This document shows, in pieces, positions 27,001 to 33,817 of a stretch of DNA of 64,000 nucleotides. The stretch is taken from assembly GCA_964387325.1 (NCBI GenBank), contig CAYLYE010000003.1:7726-71725 (forward strand), written 5' to 3'. The notes below the pieces were generated by a model, which saw only the letters and a list, made by a program, of their open reading frames with translations, did not search any database and had not been told where the DNA came from. The stretch is from CAZZBK01 sp964387325 (GTDB lineage Bacteria > Planctomycetota > Planctomycetia > Pirellulales > PNKZ01). Every line of letters starts with the position of its first letter. Within the stretch, counting starts at the first letter, position 1. Made by a program: the position numbers and the translations under genes.

Positions 27001-30000
27001 TCAAGGGGCCGTTGAAGCCGACGGTCCAGGTGGTGGTTTGATCGACCAAGGCGGAGGAAGACCAGGCAACATTGAGCGAGGTATTCAGGACGGTTGTGGT
27101 TGCACTCTTGGAACTGGCGGCGAGCGTCGCGGCACCGCTGTAGGAGGCCGTGATGGTGTGACTGCCAACCGCCAAGGTGTTGGTCAAGAAGTAGGCGTAG
27201 CCGGAGGCGCTGACCGGCACGGTCGCCAGCGTGGTTCCCGCTTCGCTGAAGGTGACCGATCCGGTAGTCACGGCCTGGTAGCCCGCGTAGACCCAGGCGT
27301 AGAAATAGGCTGTTTGGCCGGCGGCGACGGTGCTTGGAAAGCTGGGAGAAACGTAGGTGGTCAATTGGCTCGCCGCCGTCACGGTGGCCATGTTGTAGGT
27401 GCTGGCCGAGTAGTTTGCGTCGCCGCTATAGACGACCTTTAACGGGTGCGAGCCCACGGACAAACCGCCCGAGAGGGTGAGGGAGTAATACCCATTGCTT
27501 TCTGGAGTGGCCGAAGCCACGTCCAGGCTGGCGAGCGTGGAGCCGCCCTCGACGAGCGACAGTGTTCCGGTGCGTGGGGTGTTGTTGACCAGCGCTCCGT
27601 TGATCCGGACTTTGCTGGTATAGTCCTGAGAGGTCAGGGCCACCGAGTTGTAACTCAAGGTCAACGAGGTGTTGACGATATTTAAGGTGACGTTGGACGT
27701 GGCGCTTAAGTAGAGGGCGTCGCCGCTATAGATGACCTTGAGGCTGTGCGAACCCGCCGCAAAACCGCTCGGCACCGAAAGGGCGTAGTACCCTGAACTG
27801 TTCGGCTGCACCGCCGTGATATCCAGGCTGGCCAAGGTTGTCGTGCCTTCGACGAGCGCGAGCGTGCCGGTGCGTGGCGTGGCGTTGATCAACGAACCAC
27901 TCAGGCGCGCGTTGAGGGTGAACGCCTGATTGGCCATGGGGATGCTGTAGCTCGGCAGGACCGAGGTGAAACCGCCCTGAACCGTCGCATTGATGACGTT
28001 GGACGCACTAGCAATGAAGGCGGAGGTGCCGCTGTAGCTGGCGCGGATCGAGTGCGAACCGATGGCCAGCGCGGACGTGCTGAACGTGGCCACGCCCGAG
28101 TCATTCACGTTGACGGTGCCCAACACGGTGGAACCATCGCTGAACGTGACGGAGCCGGCGTTGACGGCGACCCCCGAGGCATAGACGCGAGCGGTGTAGG
28201 TGACGGTTTGTCCGACCATCGGATAGGTCGAACCGCTGAGTGACGTGGTGGTGTTGATCGAGCTCACGGCATTGACGGTCGACATGCTATACGTGCTGGG
28301 TGTATAGACCGAGTCGCCGCTATAGACGACCTTGAGCACATGGCTGCCGAGCGAGAGTCCGCCCGCGACGGTGAGCGAGTAGAAACCGCTGCTATTGGGA
28401 GTGGTTGAACCCACGTCGACGCTGGCCAGGGTCGTGGCCCCCTCGACGAGGGAGAGCGTGCCGGTTCGGGCCGTGGCGTTGACCAGCGCGCCGTTGATGG
28501 CTGCCTTGACCGTGTAGGGCAACGAGACCACGGCGGTCGTGCCGTACTGCAGCGCGAGGGTGTTGTTGCGGATGTCGAGCGTCAGGTTCGATGACGACGC
28601 CTTGTAATTGGCGTCGCCGCTGTAGATGACCTTGAGCACGTTCGATCCGGCTGGCAGGCCGGCGGGAACGGTCAGGGCAAAATAGCCATAGGAATTGGGC
28701 GCCGCCGTGGCGACATTGACCGAGGCGAGCACCGCGTTGTCTTTGTCAACCAACGTCAGCGTGCCGGTGCGCGGCGTGTTGGTCAGGCTCGAACCGTTGA
28801 TCCTGGAGTTGATCGTGAGCGACACCCCGGCCAGTGGCGTCGACCAGTAGCTGGAGACCGAAGTCGTGACACCTTGGATCGTGACGTTGAGCGTGTTGGA
28901 GGTGCTGGTGTTGAAACCCGAGTTACCACCACCCAAGGTGCCGCTATAGACGGCACGAATCGCATGACTGCCGACGGTTAACCCCGACGCCTGGTATGCG
29001 GCCGATCCCGTCGCGCTCAATGCGACGACTCCCAGTTGCGTCGTGCCATCGAAGAACGTGACGCTACCGCCCGAGACGGTCAAGCCGGAGGCCGACACGT
29101 AAGCGGTGTACGTGGGCGATTGACCGAGCGAGACCGAAGTCGCGCCGCTGAGTGATGTCGTCGTGTTAATACTGTCGACCGCCGTGACCTTGGCCAGAAT
29201 AGCCGAGACGGGCGTGTAATTGGCGTCGCCGCTGTAGCTGACCTTGAGGTTGTGAGCCCCCAGCGAGAGACCACCGGCCACCGTCAATGAATAACTGCCA
29301 TTGGTGGCAGGGGTAACACTGGCTACATCAATGCTGGCCAGCGTCGTGGTCCCTTCGATCAACGATAAGGTGCCCGTACGCGGATTCAAAGGATCGAGCG
29401 TTCCCGTGATCGTGACCTTCGCGGTGTAGGCTTGTCCCGTGAGGGCGGTCGTGGGGTACGACATCGACAGGCCATCGTTGAGGATATTCAGCGAGAGGCT
29501 CGACGAGGCTGTGTTATAGGTTGAATCGCCCGAGTAGCTCACCTTAAGCGTGTAAGGACCCTTGGGGAGCCCGCCCGCAACTTGCAGTGCGTAGTAGCCG
29601 GTGGTGCTGGGAGATGATTGCGCAAGATCAACCGTCGCCAGCGTGGTGTTGCTGGTCACGTCGAGCAACGTGAGCGTACCGGAGCGTGGTGTGTTGCTCA
29701 GCACGGTGCCGGAAATGCGCGCGTTGATTGTGAGTGGCTGATTGGCCAGCGGCGTGGAGTAGCTTAACCCCAAGCTGCTACTGAGACCGGAGAGCGTGAG
29801 GTTAATCGAGCTGGATGTGCTCGCATTGTACGTCGCGTTGCCACCATAGGCGGCACTAATAACATGTGCGCCTTTGCTTGTTAGGGCGGTTGAGAACGAG
29901 GCGACCCCCGTGCTGTCGACATCGGCTGTGCCGAGCAGTGTCGATCCGTCAAAGAACGAGACCGTACCGCTATCTGCCTTGCCGGTTGAAGTCGAAACAG

Positions 30001-30256
30001 TGGCGGTGTAGCTGACGGTTTGACCAACCGTACTCACCGTGGTTCCGGTGAGCTGGCTGGTCGTATCCACCGCCGAGGTGGTTTGTATTGTCGAGCCACC
30101 CGGATCCGGCAAGGGTTGCAACGGATCCGCATCGAGCATCCAGCGCGTTTCGAGATACTCGAGCCCCAGACGGCGTGAAGGTTTTTGATGCTTGACACGT
30201 TTTGTCGTGAGCCGATTCAACAGCGCACGATTCCGCCACCAACGTTCGAAGAGCAT
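24071..30256 (-). CDS. Giant secreted Ig-like repeat protein with LEPR-XLL-type N-terminus (2061 aa)
   Basis: The N-terminal 55 residues are basic and contain LGLEYLETRWMLDA, matching the LEPR-XLL-type motif of large planctomycete surface proteins. After that I count 20 Ig-like modules of two kinds: eight type A (for example SVTFSDGSTVLGTVNVNDSG) and twelve type B (for example NTPRTGTLSLVEG ending LKVVYSGDANY), in the order ABB ABB ABB AB AB AB AB ABB. Such Big_3_5-like repeats form stalks of adhesins or matrix proteins. The ATG at 30256 has GGAG seven bases before it; one 60 bases upstream has none. No catalytic domain, LPXTG or C-terminal sorting domain is seen. Two modules share 172 nearly identical bases. 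Confidence 0.88.
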   Translation of the reverse strand: MLFERWWRNRALLNRLTTKRVKHQKPSRRLGLEYLETRWMLDADPLQPLPDPGGSTIQTTSAVDTTSQLTGTTVSTVGQTVSYTATVSTSTGKADSGTVSFFDGSTLLGTADVDSTGVASFSTALTSKGAHVISAAYGGNATYNASTSSSINLTLSGLSSSLGLSYSTPLANQPLTINARISGTVLSNTPRSGTLTLLDVTSNTTLATVDLAQSSPSTTGYYALQVAGGLPKGPYTLKVSYSGDSTYNTASSSLSLNILNDGLSMSYPTTALTGQAYTAKVTITGTLDPLNPRTGTLSLIEGTTTLASIDVASVTPATNGSYSLTVAGGLSLGAHNLKVSYSGDANYTPVSAILAKVTAVDSINTTTSLSGATSVSLGQSPTYTAYVSASGLTVSGGSVTFFDGTTQLGVVALSATGSAAYQASGLTVGSHAIRAVYSGTLGGGNSGFNTSTSNTLNVTIQGVTTSVSSYWSTPLAGVSLTINSRINGSSLTNTPRTGTLTLVDKDNAVLASVNVATAAPNSYGYFALTVPAGLPAGSNVLKVIYSGDANYKASSSNLTLDIRNNTLALQYGTTAVVSLPYTVKAAINGALVNATARTGTLSLVEGATTLASVDVGSTTPNSSGFYSLTVAGGLSLGSHVLKVVYSGDSVYTPSTYSMSTVNAVSSINTTTSLSGSTYPMVGQTVTYTARVYASGVAVNAGSVTFSDGSTVLGTVNVNDSGVATFSTSALAIGSHSIRASYSGTSAFIASASNVINATVQGGFTSVLPSYSIPMANQAFTLNARLSGSLINATPRTGTLALVEGTTTLASLDITAVQPNSSGYYALSVPSGFAAGSHSLKVIYSGDALYLSATSNVTLNIVNTSLTLSYNSVALTSQDYTSKVRINGALVNNTPRTGTLSLVEGGSTLASLDVASATPESNGYYSLTLSGGLSVGSHPLKVVYSGDANYSASTYNMATVTAASQLTTYVSPSFPSTVAAGQTAYFYAWVYAGYQAVTTGSVTFSEAGTTLATVPVSASGYAYFLTNTLAVGSHTITASYSGAATLAASSKSATTTVLNTSLNVAWSSSALVDQTTTWTVGFNGPLIDSTPRTGTISLVEGTTTLASVDVGQVAPSSSGTYALTVAGGLSLGSHNVKVVYSGDSTYNSFTYGPYTHNVVSSLSTYTYLNNAPSSVLSGQTVNYSAYVYAAGEPSLVNTGTITFRDGTTVLATVPVDASGRATYSTSALALGSHTISVTYDGSSAYKTSTSSNYTTTVSNTTLSMGSWYSTGLVNQPATWTVQLNGSLINNTPRTGTLSLVDGSTTITSIDITQVSPNSSGYYSLSVAGGLSLGSHAIKIVYSGDANYSSISTGTYSHTVVATANTYVYLQSYAGSITAGQMANYTAYVYPSGVPSSVTSGTITFRDGTTVLATVPVDATGRATYSTSALALGSHTISVTYDGSSAYKTSTSSNYTTTVSNTTVTFGSVYTQGLVDQPATWTAKLNGSLINSTPRTGTLSLVEGSTTLASIDLAQVAPNSSGYYSLSFPSAMSVGSHSVKILYSGDALYSSASTSTYSYTVLTSTNTYVYLQSAPSAVILGQTVNYTAYVYPTSVSGTVTSGTITFRDGSTVLATVPVDATGHATFGTNQLTMGSHSLTVSYDGTATHKASTSSTYTTTVSNTSLSVGSYDSNILAGAALNYTAKINGTLGSATRTGTLSLLEGTTTLASIDLSQATANSSGYYTISLANGLPAGSHSLKIAYSGDANYSPASISLSGNTAYASLPTTTYFSGAPTTPIIGQTTTYYIYTYAQSSSVPVNSGTVTLYDGSTALATVNVSSTGQAVIPVVFTQRGPRTLTATYSGNSSLNTSSTSEFAVNAVNTTITPTSYLTSVYAPDSYVVSGSFGGAAIPGTPRTGSVSLVEGTTTLATVDVSTMTSSAFSLTLANGLSAGNHTLKLVYSGDANYDAATFNLNTVTSTTTMPVYMSVNFSTPVANAAYSVKLKLSGSLLNNAARTGTLSIVEGSTMVGSIDLSLATVDSNGYYTVPASQVFAAGWHYFKFVYSGDANYSTKTIGTYGVNFA
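25891..26062. repeat. Near-identical direct repeat inside the Ig gene, copy 1
   Basis: Pairs with 26494-26665 at an offset of 603 bases (201 codons). I count three mismatches in 172 bases, while other modules differ widely, so this is a recent duplication or gene conversion. Confidence 0.85.
26494..26665. repeat. Near-identical direct repeat inside the Ig gene, copy 2
   Basis: Partner of 25891-26062. Both encode the stretch around GTTVLATVPVDA and SHTISVTYDGSSAYKTST with a single Ser/Thr difference. Confidence 0.85.
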
Positions 30257-30893
30257 TCCTGCACTCCAGTATTCCGAATGAGTGTACTTAAAAGAACCGC
30301 CCAGCGCACACAACACACGTATCCGCCAACAGGGTGGATTGATTCCACCCTAAAGATGATCGGCTCGGAGTCTACCGAATCCGCACTCGGCATTGCAATA
30401 AAAAATCGACGAAAATGGATAGATTAAGAAAATGTCATTTTATTTTTCGACGTCGCCAAAAAAACGCCGTAAGGCAATATTTTCATGCGACTTGTAGACA
30501 TTTAATCGAGCGTCGATCGAGGCGATATTGGGAGTTGAAACTAGATCTAATGGGTGGTTAACGAGCGTTCAAAAGGCTGTTTTTCTTGTTTTCTCTCACG
30601 AAGGCAAATCGTGGCTGATGAGGTCGACCGGACGCGGTTTGTTTCAGCCGTTTCAAATCTGCCATGAACGAACGGTCACTGGCTTTGATAGCAAGCCGTG
30701 AATCGGCTGATGTGCCCCTGTCTCCGGCTGGGTTTTGAACTCGCTGAGACGGGCGAGCATCATAGAAAACGAAACAGGGAACCAATCCTTGGTTCCCTGT
30801 CCTCGTGTGTACTCATCATGGCTCGAATGACCCGCTCGTTTCCTCAGCGAATCGCTTCGAGCTGCTGCGACAAATCGCAGCTCATTCGATCGC
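30257..30893. other. AT-rich intergenic region upstream of the giant gene
   Basis: About 640 bases, richer in A and T than its surroundings around 30400-30500. It separates the last pilin-like gene from the Ig-repeat gene and must contain the latter's promoter. A perfect terminator hairpin lies at 30774-30800. No protein or RNA gene is recognised. Confidence 0.45.
30774..30800 (-). terminator. Intrinsic terminator at the end of the pilin-like array
   Basis: ACAGGGAACCAA and TTGGTTCCCTGT form a perfect 12-bp stem with a 3-base loop. On the minus strand it is followed by TTCGTTTTC, a T-rich tail. It closes the five-gene array. Confidence 0.75.
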
Positions 30894-31238
30894 TTACGAT
30901 CCGTCAGCACCAGCACCGTTCGGGTGCAAGGCCGAGTTGCAAATCGTCACGCACTTCGACTCTTGCAGGGCTTGATTGGCAATCGCGCCGTCGCAGAAGT
31001 CGGGCAGGTCGCTAAAGAAAGCGCCAGCCGTGTTGGCATGGTGGCCGCTGGTGCCGCTGTAGTAGATCGACTGATCGACATTGGCGATCGCTTGAGCGAC
31101 GTCAGCCAACTCGGTCACAACCGAGTCACGGACGCTCTTCAAACCGACCACAACGCCGAGGACCAGGATGGTCATGACCAACATGATCTCAGCCGAAACG
31201 ATGGCACCGACTTCTTCATTCCACAAACGCTTCATCAT
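30894..31238 (-). CDS. Pilin-like small protein with His-His and Cys motif, array copy 1
   Basis: 114 residues. A short charged leader (MMKRLWNEEVG) precedes AIVSAEIMLVMTILVLGVV, a hydrophobic helix with a Glu near its start as in type IVb (Flp/TadE) prepilins. Then come a conserved amphipathic segment (ELADVAQAIANVDQS), SGTSGHHANTAG and a C-terminal domain with DLPDFCD and SKCVTICNSALHPNGAGADG. Three Cys are conserved in all five copies. GGAGAGAGAG precedes the ATG. It probably assembles into or decorates a surface filament; I recall relatives in planctomycetes with no characterised function. Its first 70 residues are almost identical to copy 2 at the DNA level. Confidence 0.82.
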   Translation of the reverse strand: MMKRLWNEEVGAIVSAEIMLVMTILVLGVVVGLKSVRDSVVTELADVAQAIANVDQSIYYSGTSGHHANTAGAFFSDLPDFCDGAIANQALQESKCVTICNSALHPNGAGADGS

Positions 31239-31539
31239 GGCTCTCTCTCCAAAGCAAGTTTTCTTCTCTCTCGGGTCTTGCCGGTTGAGGTCAACAAATG
31301 ACCTCGCAATGGACCGGCCCCGCTTTCAAAATCGCGAGGATATTCATTGGTCATTTTTTCACGAGAGTTTCCCAGCGTCTCTCGACGTGACACCTTGCAA
31401 TCGCTCGGTATCACGTGATTCGTTGTCGAACCGAGGCTTGAAAATCATTCAAGCGATACGGTTCAAGCGGTTGTAAATGGCCGGGAGCATTGAGGTGATC
31501 GCCGCTCCCGGCGGTGTTCGCAAATCGCTTAGTGCGATC
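31239..31539. other. Spacer between array copies 1 and 2
   Basis: About 300 bases with no gene. It contains a hairpin after copy 2 (31480-31512), and the stretch next to copy 1 would carry any separate promoter for it. No clear promoter boxes were found. Confidence 0.4.
31480..31512 (-). terminator. Perfect hairpin after array copy 2
   Basis: GCCGGGAGC and GCTCCCGGC pair perfectly across 15 bases, 27 bases beyond the stop of copy 2. There is no T-run. Confidence 0.5.
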
Positions 31540-31884
31540 TTACGATCCGTCAGCACCGGCACCGTTCGGGTGCAAGGCCGAGCTGCAAATCGTCACGCAC
31601 TTCGATTCCTGCACGCAGAGCAGGCCCGGAGTGGTGTCGCAGAAGTCGGGCAGGTCGCTAAAGAAAGCGCCGGCCGTGTTGGCATGGTGACCGCTGGTGC
31701 CACTGTAGAAAATCGACTGATCGACATTGGCGATCGCTTGAGCGACGTCGGCCAACTCGGTCACAACCGAGTCACGGACGCTCTTCAAACCGACCACAAC
31801 GCCGAGGACCAGGATGGTCATGACCAACATGATCTCAGCCGAAACGATGGCACCGACTTCTTCATTCCACAAACGCTTAATCAT
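31540..31884 (-). CDS. Pilin-like small protein with His-His and Cys motif, array copy 2
   Basis: 114 residues, nearly identical to copy 1 up to the Cys-rich end: MIKRLWNEEVGAIVSAEIML, the same helix and SGTSGHHANTAGAFFSDLPD. The C-terminal part differs, with a fourth Cys in DTTPGLLCVQESKCVTIC. AAAGGAGAGAG is its ribosome binding site. The close DNA match to copy 1 points to recent duplication or gene conversion, while the variable stretch between the first and second conserved Cys is where the copies diverge most. Predicted to be exported through a type IV pilin-like signal. Confidence 0.82.
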   Translation of the reverse strand: MIKRLWNEEVGAIVSAEIMLVMTILVLGVVVGLKSVRDSVVTELADVAQAIANVDQSIFYSGTSGHHANTAGAFFSDLPDFCDTTPGLLCVQESKCVTICSSALHPNGAGADGS

Positions 31885-32013
31885 GAAACTCTCTCCTTTT
31901 CACGAAAAAGAAACCACACGTTGAACACTTTGGCCGCTAGGTCGACAATGACTCCGCAAAAAAACCTCGTATTCAACAAAACTCGCACGCAATGTTCCCT
32001 GATCGGGAGGGCA

Positions 32014-32361
32014 TTACGATCCGTCAGCACCAGCACCGTTCGGGTGCAGAGCCGACGCACAAATGACCACGCACTTCGATTCCTGCGTACCCGCGGCTTG
32101 GCCAGCCGCCTCGTCGCAGAAGTCCGGCAGGTCGTTGAAGAACGCGCCGCCCGTGTTGGCATGGTGACCCGAGGTGCCGCTGTAGTAGATCGATTGATCG
32201 ACATTCGACAGCGCCTGAGCCAAGTCAGCCAACTCGGTCACAACCGAATCGCGAACACTCTTCAGACCAACCACGACGCCCAATACGAGAATGCTCATAA
32301 TGAGCATAATCTCGGCGGAAACGACGGCACCCGTTTCCTCACTCCATAAACGCTTAATCAT
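32014..32361 (-). CDS. Pilin-like small protein with His-His and Cys motif, array copy 3
   Basis: 115 residues from the ATG at 32361, chosen because AGGAGAGAG precedes it and MIKRLWSEETGAVVSAEIML aligns with the other copies; the frame extends 18 codons upstream without support. It keeps the helix (LIMSILVLGVVVGLKSVRD), SGTSGHHANTGG, DLPDFCD and SKCVVICASALHPNG. The variable loop reads EAAGQAAGTQE with no extra Cys. The spacer to copy 2 is only 129 bases and has no hairpin, so copies 3 and 2 may share a transcript. Confidence 0.82.
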   Translation of the reverse strand: MIKRLWSEETGAVVSAEIMLIMSILVLGVVVGLKSVRDSVVTELADLAQALSNVDQSIYYSGTSGHHANTGGAFFNDLPDFCDEAAGQAAGTQESKCVVICASALHPNGAGADGS

Positions 32362-32510
32362 GAATCTCTCTCCTATTTCATGATCCACGCGAAAACGCTG
32401 GCTGTACGCCCACATGGACGCACACGACGACCAGCGGTTTTTCCTCTGTTAGGCCAACCCTGTTCCGTGAGATTGGCAACTGCTTCCGCCTCGACACGCG
32501 ACTCGTTCGC

Positions 32511-32539
32511 CCCTGGGGCAGGTCATGCCTACCCCAGGG
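32511..32539 (-). terminator. Perfect hairpin after array copy 4
   Basis: CCCTGGGG and CCCCAGGG pair perfectly, with a nested AGG/CCT stem in the loop, about 70 bases beyond the stop of copy 4. There is no T-run. Confidence 0.5.
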
Positions 32540-32606
32540 ACTGAACTCGTCGATTCACATCGGATTCCACTTGCTCGCAGTGAACCGCACACCGTTCTCT
32601 CGACGG

Positions 32607-32954
32607 TTACGATCCACCATCCGCGCTCGGACCCGTCGGGTGCAGCGCCGAGGCGCAAATCACCACACACTTCGACTGCTGACCCGCGAAGTTCTGATCA
32701 TCGGTATCGCAAAAGTCCGGCAAGTCGTTGAAATAAATTCCACCGGTGAACGCATGGTGACCGCTGGTCGCGCTGACGTACACGCTCTGGTCGACATTCG
32801 CCAAAGCCTGTGCGACGTCGGCCAACTCAGTGACCACTGCATCACGCACACTCTTGAGACCCACGGTCACGCCCAGCACGAGAATGCTCATAATCAGCAT
32901 GATCTCGGCCGAGACGATGGCGCCGGTCTCTTCCGACCACAATCGCTTAAACAT
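32607..32954 (-). CDS. Pilin-like small protein with His-His and Cys motif, array copy 4
   Basis: 115 residues: MFKRLWSEETGAIVSAEIML, helix LIMSILVLGVTVGLKSVRD, then SATSGHHAFTGGIYFNDLPD, DFCDTDDQNFAGQQSKCVVI and a C-terminus ending PTGPSADGGS. It is intermediate between copies 3 and 5: the helix region is like copy 3 and the ATSGHHAFT segment like copy 5. AGGGTC is a weaker ribosome binding site than in the other copies. Hairpins lie on both sides, so it may be expressed separately. It has the same predicted role as the other copies. Confidence 0.82.
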   Translation of the reverse strand: MFKRLWSEETGAIVSAEIMLIMSILVLGVTVGLKSVRDAVVTELADVAQALANVDQSVYVSATSGHHAFTGGIYFNDLPDFCDTDDQNFAGQQSKCVVICASALHPTGPSADGGS

Positions 32955-33071
32955 GTCAAAGACCCTGTTACTTCAGTAGTTTTTTGATCCAGTTACACGC
33001 AACACACGTGACCGGCTGGGGCGGGAGTCACGTTTCACGGCAGCCGTGCCCGCCGGTCGAGTTCAACCGCC

Positions 33072-33099
33072 TGACCGCGCGACATGCATCGCGCGGTCA
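33072..33099 (-). terminator. Perfect 11-bp palindromic hairpin after array copy 5
   Basis: TGACCGCGCGA and TCGCGCGGTCA form a perfect 11-bp stem around CATGCA, 20 bases past the stop of copy 5. It is GC-rich and lacks a T-run. Confidence 0.6.
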
Positions 33100-33119
33100 G
33101 CGGTGATCCTCCGGGGCTA

Positions 33120-33473
33120 CTAGTTGCCGTCAGCATTGGCACCCGTCGGGTGCAACGCCGCGCTGCAAATCGTCACGCACTTCGACTCCTGAGCACACGA
33201 CGGGCCTTGGGCCGTGTCGCAGAAGTCCGGCAGGTCGTTGAAGTACGCACCGGCCGTAAACGCATGGTGTCCACTGGTCGCACTGTAGAAGTAACTTTGA
33301 TCCACATTCGCGATCGCCTGAGCCACGTCGGCCAACTCGGTTACCACCGAGTCACGAACGCTCTTCAGACCGACGACAACGCCCAAGACCAGGATGGTCA
33401 TCACCAACATGATCTCAGCCGAAACGATCGCACCGGCTTCTTCTTTCCACAAACGCAAGAATTCACGACGCAT
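33120..33473 (-). CDS. Pilin-like small protein with His-His and Cys motif, array copy 5 (promoter-proximal)
   Basis: 117 residues from the ATG at 33473 (AGAGAGG upstream; the longer frame of 39 extra codons is unlike the other copies). The leader is slightly longer (MRREFLRLWKEEAG) and is followed by AIVSAEIMLVMTILVLGVV, SATSGHHAFTAGAYFNDLPD and DFCDTAQGPSCAQESKCVTI, with four Cys in all. It is the first gene of the array in the direction of transcription, downstream of an AT-rich region with two 19-base direct repeats, which makes it the likeliest to be strongly expressed. Confidence 0.82.
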   Translation of the reverse strand: MRREFLRLWKEEAGAIVSAEIMLVMTILVLGVVVGLKSVRDSVVTELADVAQAIANVDQSYFYSATSGHHAFTAGAYFNDLPDFCDTAQGPSCAQESKCVTICSAALHPTGANADGN

Positions 33474-33817
33474 GACAAAACCTCTCTTCTCTATGGGTAC
33501 ACACGAAATAAAAAATCCCAAACCTGTTCGCGCAAGCCGGGGATACCTCTGCAAGGCGGACTCCCGATCGGGTCCATCTTGGACCGACAATCTGGAATCC
33601 AGGGCTCAAACCGGTTATTAAGACTTTCACTCACATCTCAAACAACCAACTCAACCCGTATTTCCCATACTGCATAGACCGATATTTAAAGTCAATCTAA
33701 TTCACCCAAATATCCCATATTGATATTTAGGAACGACCGGATCGATCGGTCTAAATGGACCTCGCACCCAGAAAGCGAGGTCATGCTACGGAGTCAATTG
33801 CCGGCGATTCCATGCGC
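33474..33817. other. AT-rich region upstream of the pilin-like array, with direct repeats
   Basis: About 340 bases. TCAACCCGTATTTCCCATA (33651-33669) and TTCACCCAAATATCCCATA (33701-33719) are imperfect direct repeats exactly 50 bases apart, each followed by GATATTTA. They may be regulator sites for the array. A TTGACT-like -35 occurs on the minus strand near 33690 but no matching -10 is clear. A hairpin at 33758-33782 ends the M81 gene. Confidence 0.45.
33758..33782 (-). terminator. Hairpin downstream of the M81 peptidase gene
   Basis: GACCTCGC and GCGAGGTC form a perfect 8-bp stem with a 9-base loop, 35 bases past the stop codon. Confidence 0.5.

Noticed and set aside
24071..30256. CRISPR-like repetition
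   Set aside because: The repeats are long (about 90 codons), diverged and in frame with protein; spacers and short identical direct repeats are absent.
30894..33473. A complete Tad pilus locus around the pilin-like array
   Set aside because: No TadA ATPase, TadB/C platform, RcpA secretin or TadV peptidase gene is adjacent. Neighbours are an Ig-repeat protein and an M81 peptidase.
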